From Pseudobdellovibrio sp. (lineage in GTDB: Bacteria > Bdellovibrionota > Bdellovibrionia > Bdellovibrionales > Bdellovibrionaceae), in contig JAMPXC010000012.1 in the NCBI GenBank assembly GCA_023701385.1, forward strand, positions 1 to 64,000: 64,000 bases of DNA. Direction: 5' to 3'. Below, piece by piece: positions 45,487 through 53,715 of the stretch. Both the position numbers and the translations under genes were made by a program. Every line of letters begins with the position of its first letter. Within the stretch, counting starts at the first letter, position 1. The notes below the pieces were generated by a model. It was not told where the DNA came from, searched no databases, and worked only from the letters and a program-made list of their open reading frames with translations.

Positions 45487-45765
45487 TTAGTGCAGGAGTG
45501 CATTTTTCTCAACAATGCTCGCTAAAGCATCAACTTGTTCGGTGGCCGCTTGAGTGTTGCGCTCTTTAGCCGCGATTTCTAAAGCTTCGCCAATCGTTGA
45601 AATTTCAGGAAAGCCGAAGGTAATGCCGTTGCCTTTAAGTTGGTGGCCTACGGTCTCTAAAACCGAAAGATTACCGCTTTGCAGAGCTGTACGGCAGTTT
45701 TCGACATCTGTTTTTCGGCGTTCCATATATTTTACAACAGCTTCGTGTGGAATTTCGATTTGCAT
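45487..45765 (-). CDS. HPt-domain phosphotransfer protein
   Basis: 92 residues from ATG at 45765 (AGAAGG 5 bases upstream). A four-helix HPt domain with the phosphorylated His in VGHQLKGNGITFGF. Such proteins pass phosphate between receivers. It starts 10 bases after the OmpA lipoprotein stop and is followed by the lone receiver gene; likely one operon or a pair. No hybrid kinase is in the window. Confidence 0.85.
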   Translation of the reverse strand: MQIEIPHEAVVKYMERRKTDVENCRTALQSGNLSVLETVGHQLKGNGITFGFPEISTIGEALEIAAKERNTQAATEQVDALASIVEKNALLH

Positions 45766-45775
45766 AAAACCTTCT

Positions 45776-46747
45776 TTACTCAACTTTTGTTGGCGTAATG
45801 ATAATATCTACGCGACGATTTGCTGCGCGACCTTCTTTTGTTAAGTTTGTCGTTACAGGTTTTTTAGCCCCTAAACCCTGATATTCAATTTCTGCAGTAG
45901 TGAGGGGGGCACCTTCTGGAGCTAGCAGGTAATCAGCTACTGATTCTGCACGCTGTTCAGAAATTTTTTGATTGATCGCAGCACTTCCTGTTGAATCAGT
46001 AAAGCCTTCAACCTTAACTTGCTCTTGATCCATAGAAGATAAAATTTCTTTCACTTTATCTAATGTCGGATGGGCACCTTCTGAAATTTCAGCCTGTCCT
46101 GGCGCAAAGTTTTCACCTTTTAAGCGAATCAGAATTCTTTCGCCATCACGGTAAACTTCTGCTTCTGCCGGATCGAAATTTAATTCTTCGACAGCGATGG
46201 TGCGCTCAATCTGATTGTTTGCCGCTATCGCGCGTTTTTGCAGGTTGTAATATTTATTTTTAAATTGTTGATGCGTGCTGAAAGATAAAAACTCTTTATT
46301 AGGCTTATAACCTTTAACAGCATCTTTTAAATCCCAATCAACCCGTGAAAATTCACTCGGATAGTTTTCAAGAGCACCGGCTTTTAAAGCCATTTCACGG
46401 GCTTCAAGAATGTCGTTTAATTCGCCTCTGAAATCTTGTTGGGTAACGATAGCATAATTTAAATTACCGCGGCCTTCGCCGACCGTTTTAAGAATTTTAT
46501 GCTCGGGTTTACCTTCAGATTCCATCTTTCTGGCTTCGGCAAGTTTTCGTTTCGCCACAGAAAAATAATCAGGAGCGGTGATGTCGACTTGATCTAATTC
46601 AGCCTGCTGAATATCAGTCTCAAGGCGGCCCATTTCTACACTGGGACTTGCGCCCTCAGGAAACTCTACAGGTTTTGCTTTGTTTGCACAGCCTGACGAA
46701 AAACTAAGAAAAATTAAAAACATTGAAAGGATTGTTAGCTTTAGCAT
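45776..46747 (-). CDS. OmpA-family lipoprotein with N-terminal DUF4398-like helices
   Basis: 323 residues. Lipobox FSSGC (Cys20). The N-terminal half is helical and repeats Ala/Glu-rich segments (DUF4398-like: APDYFSVAKRKLAEARKM); the C-terminal OmpA domain is intact, with VEGFTDSTG, ISEQRAESVADYL and the Arg motif AANRRVDIII. It should link the outer membrane to peptidoglycan. It lies upstream of the HPt gene on the same strand. Confidence 0.87.
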   Translation of the reverse strand: MLKLTILSMFLIFLSFSSGCANKAKPVEFPEGASPSVEMGRLETDIQQAELDQVDITAPDYFSVAKRKLAEARKMESEGKPEHKILKTVGEGRGNLNYAIVTQQDFRGELNDILEAREMALKAGALENYPSEFSRVDWDLKDAVKGYKPNKEFLSFSTHQQFKNKYYNLQKRAIAANNQIERTIAVEELNFDPAEAEVYRDGERILIRLKGENFAPGQAEISEGAHPTLDKVKEILSSMDQEQVKVEGFTDSTGSAAINQKISEQRAESVADYLLAPEGAPLTTAEIEYQGLGAKKPVTTNLTKEGRAANRRVDIIITPTKVE

Positions 46748-46773
46748 ACGCCTCTCCTTTAAAGAGAAAGATG

Positions 46774-46820
46774 ACAGGGATATGATTCACACAAGAGAGG
46801 TTGGTAAATCATATCCCTGT
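46774..46820. other. 14-bp perfect inverted repeat upstream of the OmpA lipoprotein gene
   Basis: ACAGGGATATGATT (46774-46787) and AATCATATCCCTGT (46807-46820), 19 bases apart. It lies between the DUF1328 stop and the OmpA lipoprotein start. It can be a transcript hairpin after DUF1328 or an operator for the downstream gene; there is no T-run on the minus strand. Confidence 0.6.
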
Positions 46821-46834
46821 GGGGAACCAAAAAA

Positions 46835-47017
46835 TTAAGGAAGATAGTCTTGTCGTCTTCCGCCAATAAGACTTGCGACAAAACTAATCGCTGCAAGAAT
46901 TAAAAAGACGGCTAATAATACACGACCGATTTCCATAGAAACTCCGGCAAAACCGGTAGCTCCGAATAAAATGGCTACTAAGGCCAAAACAAAAAATACA
47001 ATAGCGGCTCGTAACAT
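46835..47017 (-). CDS. DUF1328 (YtjA-like) small membrane protein
   Basis: 60 residues, two membrane helices; FFVLALVAILFGATGFAG and the second helix LLAVFLILAAISFVASLIGG are the DUF1328 signature. Homologues are induced by envelope or osmotic stress; function unknown. The start has GGAGG upstream on the minus strand. Confidence 0.85.
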   Translation of the reverse strand: MLRAAIVFFVLALVAILFGATGFAGVSMEIGRVLLAVFLILAAISFVASLIGGRRQDYLP

Positions 47018-47196
47018 ATTTACCTCCGATGGAATTTACGTTGAACAGCGCAATATGCATTTGCAAGCACCTCTCCACAGGCCTAAGCTGGTTAAATTGC
47101 AAGTCATGTAGGTCGATAAACGAAGATGTGGTGTATTGCCATGGTTCGCCGTGGCGAAAGTCTACAGCGTAAGGACTCGAAATGAGTGAGGTACAT

Positions 47197-47541
47197 ATGA
47201 AAAATTTGATTCTTATTCTTTCAATATGCGGTGGATTTTTTTCATCGTCTTTAGCATTCGCCGGAGAACAAGAAGCCGTTAATTGTAAGAAGCAAGCAAG
47301 TCTTGAAAGCTTTAGTAAGCGGGCAAAAAAATTAGCGGCTGAACATTGCGGAAAAGTGAAATTTTCAAATCTTCATCTATCAAGTGCGCCAATCACGATC
47401 GATAAAGATCCAGCCGTGGCTAGTTACTTAACTTCTTATGACTGCGGTAAAAATAAATACCTAGCGGTTCTTCAGGCGATTCCTGAAAATAATTGCGCCG
47501 ATATTCAATACCAGTACATCAAAGCCGATGTTGTAAAGTAG
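47197..47541 (+). CDS. Small secreted protein, unknown family
   Basis: 114 residues from the ATG at 47197 (GTGAGG upstream); an ATG five codons earlier also has AAGGA upstream. MKNLILILSICGGFFSSSLAFA is a signal peptide. Four Cys in the mature part (NCKKQ, EHCGK, YDCGK, NNCAD) suggest two disulfides. No family recognised. Confidence 0.65.
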   Translation: MKNLILILSICGGFFSSSLAFAGEQEAVNCKKQASLESFSKRAKKLAAEHCGKVKFSNLHLSSAPITIDKDPAVASYLTSYDCGKNKYLAVLQAIPENNCADIQYQYIKADVVK

Positions 47542-47545
47542 ACAG

Positions 47546-48352
47546 CTACGCCGTAGCTGTCGCGCGAACGTAAGAATAAAAGAAAACAGAATTTTTTGCT
47601 TTTTTAGCGATTTCGACTTCTTTTTTCATTTGTTTGATGAGTTGCGGAGTCACACGTTTTGTTTTGATCAGTGTTTCTTCAGCACTTAATAAAATATCAA
47701 AGAAGTAATCAATAAAAGCAGCGCGTTTCTCAGGTTCACGCGAATCAAAGTGAAAAGGTCTAATTTCAACATTGATATTTTTAAACCCTGAAGCTTTTAA
47801 TAAATTTCCTAATTGGGCTCCCACGAATGGGTGGCCTTTGATCTCCCATTGAAAGTCATTAAATTCAAACCAGTATTTTAAGTAAGCCGGAGAATAAGGC
47901 TCCATAAAAAGACTGTGATTAAAGACTTCAGAAACATAAACTTTTGCACCAGGTTTTAAGTTTTTACGTACGTTTTTTAAAACTAAAAGTGGATCTGGAA
48001 CGTGTTCTAGAAACCAACAGATAAAAGCAGCGTCGTAATCGGTTTTGCTTAGACCTAATTTTTGCGCGTCTTGCTGCTGCAAAGACACACGGCCGGATTT
48101 AATCTCTTTAGCTAAGACCTTGCTGGCTGTTTTTAGCTGCGCTTCTGATAAATCGATACCGTCAATTTGAAGTTTTGGAAAACGACGGCATAAAATTTGG
48201 GTCTGGGCTCCAACACCGCAACCTACTTCTAAAAGATTTTTTGTAAATTCTAAATCGACGCCCTGATAGACATAAGGTTCTAAAAAGTCTGCTTGATAGA
48301 TCAAACGATCCTGTTCTTTTTTTTCAAAACCGTGAATATACTTTTGCGCCAT
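47546..48352 (-). CDS. Class I SAM-dependent methyltransferase
   Basis: 268 residues. SAM-binding motif I LLEVGCGVGAQTQIL, acidic motif IDGIDLSEAQL, and post-motif FICWFLEHVPDPL. The target (small molecule or quinone/lipid precursor) cannot be read. AAGGA lies before the start. It is alone between a secreted protein gene (convergent) and a LysR gene. Confidence 0.83.
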   Translation of the reverse strand: MAQKYIHGFEKKEQDRLIYQADFLEPYVYQGVDLEFTKNLLEVGCGVGAQTQILCRRFPKLQIDGIDLSEAQLKTASKVLAKEIKSGRVSLQQQDAQKLGLSKTDYDAAFICWFLEHVPDPLLVLKNVRKNLKPGAKVYVSEVFNHSLFMEPYSPAYLKYWFEFNDFQWEIKGHPFVGAQLGNLLKASGFKNINVEIRPFHFDSREPEKRAAFIDYFFDILLSAEETLIKTKRVTPQLIKQMKKEVEIAKKAKNSVFFYSYVRATATA

Positions 48353-48379
48353 AGAATTATCCTTTAAATGCTGGCACCT

Positions 48380-49216
48380 TTAAATCGACAAAACGCTTTC
48401 GATAAAGATTTGGCCGCGTTTGATTTTACGAAATTCCTGTTTGTAAACCAAACAGATCTTGTCTGAAAACTGCGGCGCAGCTTTAACTTTTTCGTAACTT
48501 TGTAATTCATAACTTTGAAGAACGCGCTCCGGCACGATGCCACAACCGACTCCTTCAGCTACAAGCTTGGCAATCACTTCTAGGCTTGACGATTCGATAA
48601 TACGTTTAAACGTAAAACCTTTTTTGTTTAATTTCTGTAAAATGTCTTGGGTTTGCAAAAGCCCAGGCTCGATGATCAGCACATCTTCGTTTTGACAGTT
48701 TTTTGCTTTCCATAAACAAACTTCATCCCGGCAAATTTCTTTAATGATTAAATCGGGGTGAGCGACCGGATTAACGGCAAATGCCACATCCAACACAGAA
48801 CTAACTACTTGTTCAGTCATATGACGTGATAAACCGTGAGTTAATTGCACCTCAATGCCAGGGTTTTTCTTTAAGAAAGTTTTAAGCAGCGAAGGTAAAA
48901 TGTATTGAGCCACAGCCGAATGGCAACCAAGTTTGATAATACCTTGCGGAGTTTCGATATCGTCGGCGATATTTTGTTTTAAGTTTTCCCACTGCATGAT
49001 CATCGAACTGGCTGATTGTTTTAATCTTATTCCCGCAGGGGTAAGCTGAACGCCTTTTTTTGAACGTAAGAAGAGCTGACAGTTTAAATCTGACTCTAAG
49101 CGCTTTACGCAGTGGCTTAAAGCAGGCTGTGTTATGCCTAAGCGTTCAGAGGCACGCGTTAAGTGTAATGTCTGAGATAATTCTAAAAAGTATTTTAAGT
49201 CAGTTTGATTAATCAT
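48380..49216 (-). CDS. LysR-family transcriptional regulator
   Basis: 278 residues. N-terminal winged helix-turn-helix: YFLELSQTLHLTRASERLGI, TQPALSHCVKRLESDLNCQLF. The C-terminal part is the effector-binding fold (VKLGCHSAVAQYIL). It is divergent from the Tat dioxygenase gene, and a T-N11-A box lies between, so it likely controls that gene and itself. Inducer unknown. Confidence 0.87.
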   Translation of the reverse strand: MINQTDLKYFLELSQTLHLTRASERLGITQPALSHCVKRLESDLNCQLFLRSKKGVQLTPAGIRLKQSASSMIMQWENLKQNIADDIETPQGIIKLGCHSAVAQYILPSLLKTFLKKNPGIEVQLTHGLSRHMTEQVVSSVLDVAFAVNPVAHPDLIIKEICRDEVCLWKAKNCQNEDVLIIEPGLLQTQDILQKLNKKGFTFKRIIESSSLEVIAKLVAEGVGCGIVPERVLQSYELQSYEKVKAAPQFSDKICLVYKQEFRKIKRGQIFIESVLSI

Positions 49217-49223
49217 AAATATC

Positions 49224-49246
49224 AGTTATCACAAATAGACATAACT
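49224..49246. promoter_or_regulatory. LysR-type box AGTTAT-N11-ATAACT
   Basis: Perfect 6-bp arms separated by 11 bases (the T-N11-A rule) in the 84-base gap between the LysR gene and the dioxygenase gene. It lies a few bases upstream of the LysR start, as expected for autoregulation and divergent activation. Confidence 0.65.
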
Positions 49247-49300
49247 TTCATTATATTTATTATGGTTTGCAGCGTATTTCTTCTTTCAAGGGGGATACGT

Positions 49301-49966
49301 ATGAAAAGACGTGATCTTGTTAAAAATAGTCTTATTACATCTGTGGGCTTAATGGCTTTAAGCAGAACGGCTGCAGCTAATGAGCTGATGTGTAAACCAG
49401 GATTAACACCGCGCCAAACAGAAGGTCCGTTTTATCCAGTCGAAGATCAATTAGATACTGACGCTGATTTAATTCGTTTAGAAGGAAGTTCACTATTTGC
49501 TTTAGGTGAAGTGATCATCGTTCAAGGCCAAGTCACAGATCAAAATTGCAAGCCTGTTCAAGGTGTGCTTGTAGAAATCTGGCAAGCCTGCGCTTCAGGA
49601 AAATATAACCATCCTTCAGATCCAAATACGGCACCGATTGATCCTAATTTTCAATATTGGGGTAAATCAGTGACTGACCATCAAGGACGTTACAAGTTTC
49701 GTACGATTTTACCAGGAGCTTATCCGGCAGATACAGATTGGATGAGACCACCGCATATTCACTTTAAGATTTCGCGTGTGGGATATAAAGAGTTAATCAC
49801 TCAGATGTATTTCGCAGGCCAAGAATTAAACGGCCAAGATCTTATTTTACAAGATCTAAGCCACGACGAGCAGGAGAAAGTGGTTGTGCCTTTAAGAAAT
49901 GAAGCTGGCCAAGCTCATCCTGTCGGTGAATTTAATATTCAAATTAGAAAGTTAACCAAAAAATAA
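49301..49966 (+). CDS. Exported (Tat) intradiol dioxygenase-like protein
   Basis: 221 residues from ATG at 49301 with AAGGGGG upstream. The start KRRDLVKNSLITSVGLMALS is a twin-arginine signal. The fold is that of protocatechuate/catechol intradiol dioxygenases (PcaH type): PRQTEGPFYP at the N-terminal, GVLVEIWQACASGKYNHPS, GRYKFRTILPG and the iron ligands RPPHIHFKI. Tat export would put an iron-containing dioxygenase in the periplasm, which is known for a subset of the family with unknown substrate. It is controlled probably by the divergent LysR. Confidence 0.82.
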   Translation: MKRRDLVKNSLITSVGLMALSRTAAANELMCKPGLTPRQTEGPFYPVEDQLDTDADLIRLEGSSLFALGEVIIVQGQVTDQNCKPVQGVLVEIWQACASGKYNHPSDPNTAPIDPNFQYWGKSVTDHQGRYKFRTILPGAYPADTDWMRPPHIHFKISRVGYKELITQMYFAGQELNGQDLILQDLSHDEQEKVVVPLRNEAGQAHPVGEFNIQIRKLTKK

Positions 49967-49978
49967 AGGAGAAAAAAC

Positions 49979-50437
49979 ATGAAAACAATTATCTTATCAG
50001 CAGCCATTTTGCTTTCAGCTTTTACAGCACAAGCGGGCGAAACAATTATTTCACAAAAAACAGTAAAACTTGCCGTTGATTTATCAACAACAGGAATTCG
50101 TTCAAGTAATTTAGGTTATGGCGATACTTACTTTGTAAAAATCTTAGTTCCTGGTCTAGCTGCAGAAACGCTACTAAATCACCGAAACGAAGGCGAGTCT
50201 GCACCTTGCTTAGCAACTTACGAAACTTTCAAAGTTGAAGATGTTGTTCAGAATAATCCAACAACAGAATTTCATGACTTTGAAATCGTGCAAAAGAAAG
50301 TTACTTACCCGAATGAAACTAATAAAACTTGCGCGGTTTACTTAATCGAAGATGTTTCGACAAAAGTGCGCGGATTTAATTTCATTCACCAACGCACATC
50401 AGAATTGCCAAGCCGTCACATCGACGATTGCCAATAG
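49979..50437 (+). CDS. Secreted protein downstream of the dioxygenase, unknown family
   Basis: 152 residues with the signal peptide MKTIILSAAILLSAFTAQA. Three Cys and beta-rich content; no family recognised. It begins 12 bases after the dioxygenase with GGAGAAA and is followed by a hairpin, so the two are probably co-transcribed and may act on the same substrate. Confidence 0.68.
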   Translation: MKTIILSAAILLSAFTAQAGETIISQKTVKLAVDLSTTGIRSSNLGYGDTYFVKILVPGLAAETLLNHRNEGESAPCLATYETFKVEDVVQNNPTTEFHDFEIVQKKVTYPNETNKTCAVYLIEDVSTKVRGFNFIHQRTSELPSRHIDDCQ

Positions 50438-50462
50438 TTCTTTTTAAAGTTCAATACTCTTT

Positions 50463-50506
50463 ACTGCGGGTCATGGGGCAACCTACCCGCAGTGAAGCTT
50501 TTATTC
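50463..50506 (+). terminator. Hairpin after the dioxygenase operon
   Basis: ACTGCGGGT (50463-50471) and ACCCGCAGT (50484-50492), 9-bp perfect stem, then GAAGCTTTTATT. The loop holds ATGGGGCAACCT, whose reverse complement occurs in another intergenic hairpin at 53439-53450. Confidence 0.6.
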
Positions 50507-50519
50507 TAGTTTAAAACTG

Positions 50520-50549
50520 TGGACTGATTGTTAAATTTAGACCTACAAT
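50520..50549 (+). promoter_or_regulatory. Promoter of the alpha/beta hydrolase gene
   Basis: TGGACT, 18 bases, TACAAT, then six bases (AATCGG) and the ATG at 50556. No SD is present; a transcript beginning near the ATG would be leaderless. Confidence 0.55.
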
Positions 50550-50555
50550 AATCGG

Positions 50556-51434
50556 ATGAAACTTTGTGACCGCAGTTATTATTTTGGAAACGACAATGAG
50601 AAAATTTTTATTCAAGAGTGGGGCGACTTAGATAAGCCCGTATTCTTTTTAGTCCATGGTTTTCCGGGTTGTTCTGAACACGGTAAACTGGTTTCAACGT
50701 CTCCAATCTCTGAATCATTCAGACTTATTGCCATTGACCGTCCGGGTTATGGCAAATCGATGCCACAAAAAGATCTTACTTTCTTAAAATTTGCTCAGCA
50801 GATTAAAAATCTATTTGTTGAACAACGGATTGATAAATTTTCAATTATTTCAGTGAGCGGCGGAGCCCCGTACGCCTTAGCCGTGGCGTATTTAATGAAA
50901 GAGCAAGTGTTAAAACTCACTTCGCTGGGTGGAATTGCACCATTAACTTTTAAAAACTTTAAGTACATGAACCGCATTCAAAAAAGAACGTGGCTTGCAC
51001 AGCAACTGATTCCAGATCCTGTTTTACACTTTGGGGTAAACCGCGTTTGGGAAAAAGGCTTAGATAAAATCGAAGAGACTTTATTTACTGAAATGGATGG
51101 CTTTTCAGAGCCAGACAAACAAGTTTTTAAACATGCTGAGATTCAAGAAGTTCTTGTTGAAGCGACAACTCTAGCTCTAAAACAAGGGCCTGCGGGAGTT
51201 CTTCGTGATATTAAAATTTTTGCTAAAGACTGGGGCTTTCCGTTAAGTGAAGTGACTTGTCCAGTCACTTTATGGCATGGCGGCTTAGATGATGTGGTTC
51301 ATCCACGTTTTGCGCAGGATATGCAGAGCTATTTACCAAAGGCCACGTTAAATTTTATTGAGCATGAAGGTCACTATTCAATTTTATTAAATTGCAGAGA
51401 TCAGATTTTATCTGACCTTCTGCCGACGGTTTAG
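50556..51434 (+). CDS. Alpha/beta-fold hydrolase
   Basis: 292 residues. Typical motifs: FLVHGFPGCSEHG (oxyanion region), IDRPGYGKS, nucleophile elbow SVSGGAPYA, late Asp in GGLDDVVHP and His in EHEGHYS. Cytoplasmic; substrate unknown. It has no SD and probably a leaderless message. It converges with the subtilase gene and overlaps it by 4 bases. Confidence 0.85.
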   Translation: MKLCDRSYYFGNDNEKIFIQEWGDLDKPVFFLVHGFPGCSEHGKLVSTSPISESFRLIAIDRPGYGKSMPQKDLTFLKFAQQIKNLFVEQRIDKFSIISVSGGAPYALAVAYLMKEQVLKLTSLGGIAPLTFKNFKYMNRIQKRTWLAQQLIPDPVLHFGVNRVWEKGLDKIEETLFTEMDGFSEPDKQVFKHAEIQEVLVEATTLALKQGPAGVLRDIKIFAKDWGFPLSEVTCPVTLWHGGLDDVVHPRFAQDMQSYLPKATLNFIEHEGHYSILLNCRDQILSDLLPTV

Positions 51435-53116
51435 TTTTTTAAGAGCTTCTCTAAAGCTTTGTAATTGTCTGCAACCGCTCCGGAGCGTGATAGCTCGCCA
51501 AACTTAACAAGTTCTCCCATGCCTGGTTTTAACACATCAAGAGAGCTTTTATCACGGCCATTGCGTAAAAGAATCTGACGAATCTGCTCCGGAGTATGAT
51601 TTAAGTTTTGCGCCATAAGTACAGATAACATTCCCGAAACTACAGGAGCCGCCATACTTGTTCCGCTTAAAACCATGTAGGTATTATTTGGAGCCGTCGA
51701 GTTAATTTCAAAACCTGGCGCAAAGATATCAACACTTTCTTTGCCGTAATTTGAAAAATTAGCCACAATTGCCGAAGTGCTATAGCGTGATGAAGCGCTG
51801 ACTTCGATCCAATTTCTGATTTCAGCATTTGAATTGGGTGAGGACGTGTAACGGTTTGGAAAATTATCGCGGCGGTCATTGTTATGGGCGTAGTTTCCAG
51901 AAGCATGAACTAAAATCACGCCCCGCTGGGCTGCGTATTTAAAAATTTCATCAAGTTTAGATTTGTGCGGAGAATAGCGTTTACCAAAACTCATATTGAT
52001 AATTTTAGCCCCATTGTCGACAGCATATTTAACCGCAAAGTAAATATCTTTATCGTATTCATCACCATTTGGAACAGCACGAATCGCCATGATTTTAGCG
52101 TAAGGCGAAACTCCGTTAATACCGACACCATTATTTCTAAGAGCCGCGATAATTCCTGCTACGTGAGTTCCGTGAAGGGGATCTGGCCCTGTGACATCGT
52201 TATTGCCGTAAAAACCGTTTGAAAAATCATCGGGATTATCTTTAATAATTTCAGCACGAGGATTAAAATTTTCATTGAGTGAAGTTTCAAGAGATAACTG
52301 AAGTTGGGTAAGGCGCAGTCTGATACGCTCGACAGATTTAGCAAAGCTAGAATTAAATTCGACGATTAAAGCTTCTTTGGTTTCTTGCTCAGCATCGGTT
52401 GTGGCTTTAAAACTTTGTACGGCTTCTAAAGTTAATTTATCAAAGGGGATATTAAGTTTTGTTTGAATGCTGCTAAAAAGTTCCTGCACACGGGCAATCG
52501 CATTTTCTGTATACTTGATTTGAATGCGTGCGACAGTTCGATCGCCGGTCACTTCGCTTTCTAATTTATCGTAATAGGCCTGATCAAATCTACGTAAGCC
52601 TTGGCCTGTAGCAATGAGGGTGGCTCTTAATTTTTTTAACCGCACTAATTCACGCGTACTTTCAAGACGCTCTTGATTGACGTTTAAACTGCGGCCTTGT
52701 CTGTCTTTAGCGCCTAAAAAGTTCCAGCCATTGATATCATCGGTATAACCATTTTGATCATCGTCAACGCCTGGTAGGCCTTGGGCTTCTTTTTGGTTAA
52801 CCCACATGCGGCCTTTTAAATCTTCGTGATTTAAATCAAACCCGCCATCGATGACGGCAACAGTAATTGATTTAGCGTTAGGGTTTAAATTTAAAGTTTT
52901 GTAGGCCCGTTCAACGTCGATGCCTTCTACTTTTTCTGAAGGCCCTTTGGTAAACCAATTATCGATTTTGTCCGGATCGGTCTCATTTTCTAGGGGGCGA
53001 AACACACCGCGCGGATCTAAGTCGCTGGGTTTAGGTTCTGGTTTTTCTTCTTTGCTGCACGCAAACATTAAGCTTGATGCCCAAAACATTAAGAACAATA
53101 AGACCAATTTGTACAT
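51431..53116 (-). CDS. Lipoprotein S8 (subtilisin-family) peptidase with inserted helical domain
   Basis: 561 residues. Lipobox at LMFAC (Cys20). The triad is Asp90 (VAVIDGGFDLNHED), His318 (LHGTHVAGI) and Ser in LSGTSMAAPVVSG. About 150 charged, helix-forming residues (roughly 145-295) sit between the Asp and His blocks, longer than in usual subtilases, perhaps a coiled-coil or prodomain-like insertion. It should be anchored in the outer membrane or periplasm. GATGG-like SD is poor. Confidence 0.9.
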   Translation of the reverse strand: MYKLVLLFLMFWASSLMFACSKEEKPEPKPSDLDPRGVFRPLENETDPDKIDNWFTKGPSEKVEGIDVERAYKTLNLNPNAKSITVAVIDGGFDLNHEDLKGRMWVNQKEAQGLPGVDDDQNGYTDDINGWNFLGAKDRQGRSLNVNQERLESTRELVRLKKLRATLIATGQGLRRFDQAYYDKLESEVTGDRTVARIQIKYTENAIARVQELFSSIQTKLNIPFDKLTLEAVQSFKATTDAEQETKEALIVEFNSSFAKSVERIRLRLTQLQLSLETSLNENFNPRAEIIKDNPDDFSNGFYGNNDVTGPDPLHGTHVAGIIAALRNNGVGINGVSPYAKIMAIRAVPNGDEYDKDIYFAVKYAVDNGAKIINMSFGKRYSPHKSKLDEIFKYAAQRGVILVHASGNYAHNNDRRDNFPNRYTSSPNSNAEIRNWIEVSASSRYSTSAIVANFSNYGKESVDIFAPGFEINSTAPNNTYMVLSGTSMAAPVVSGMLSVLMAQNLNHTPEQIRQILLRNGRDKSSLDVLKPGMGELVKFGELSRSGAVADNYKALEKLLKN

Positions 53117-53152
53117 ACGAGCTCCGATGGTTTTATTTATTTTATTTAAATA

Positions 53153-53359
53153 TTATTGTGTAGGCTCTAGGGGGCGACCTTGTTGTTCTTCCTGAGTGGC
53201 TGGAGTAGTGCCGGGCAGATACGGGTAAAGCGCTTTTAACTGTGATACTACGTAAATTAAAACCACAGCGGCAATAATCGCTAAACTAATTCCCAAGAAA
53301 AGTTGACGAGCAAATTTTCTCTCTTTACGCAGATTTCCATAAGTCGACGAATGATGCAT
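53153..53359 (-). CDS. Small single-helix membrane protein
   Basis: 68 residues; one membrane helix (LFLGISLAIIAAVVLIYVV), a basic N-terminal part and a Pro/Gln-rich C-terminal tail. AAAGGAGC precedes the start. It lies 36 bases upstream of the subtilase gene on the same strand and is likely co-transcribed. Function unknown. Confidence 0.65.
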   Translation of the reverse strand: MHHSSTYGNLRKERKFARQLFLGISLAIIAAVVLIYVVSQLKALYPYLPGTTPATQEEQQGRPLEPTQ

Positions 53360-53715
53360 AAAAAAGCTCCTTTGCTAAACGTTGGCAACATGACATAGAA
53401 GATAGGCTTGCAAGAATGGGACATACGGCAAATAGGGCAGGTTGCCCCATTTGAGAACGACCAAATTTCATTCACAAAAATAACACATTTTTTTCACAGG
53501 CTGATTGTTTCATCGTGAATGGCGAACTTTCAGTCATTGTCTAATAACTTTTAGACAGTGCTTTTATATATTAATTCTCATGTGAAAAATAGGATTCTCA
53601 TTCTAAGAACGCTGTTATTTCTGATAGTTACAAAGACAGTATTTTTGGTCTTTTTATTGAAGTATTTTCTAGTATGAAATCAATCATTTTAGATGACTGG
53701 CTTATTTCAAGAATA
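53360..53715. other. Long spacer with two hairpins
   Basis: No gene seen. 53429-53453 is CAAATAGGGCA-ggt-TGCCCCATTTG (one mismatch). 53535-53560 is CATTGTCTAA-taactt-TTAGACAGTG (one G-T pair) followed by CTTTTATATA, a weak terminator or operator. The region is about 66 percent AT and should hold the divergent promoters of the small membrane protein and the transglycosylase. Confidence 0.5.

Noticed and set aside
53411-53432. Possible sigma-54 promoter TGGGAC...GGCA near the spacer hairpin
   Set aside because: The GG-GC spacing is off by one and the match to TGGCAC-N5-TTGC is poor.
50473-53450. Reverse-complementary 12-mer ATGGGGCAACCT in two intergenic hairpins
   Set aside because: Perfect but short; in a 64-kb window a 12-base match can occur by chance and flanks do not align, so it is not claimed as a repeat family.
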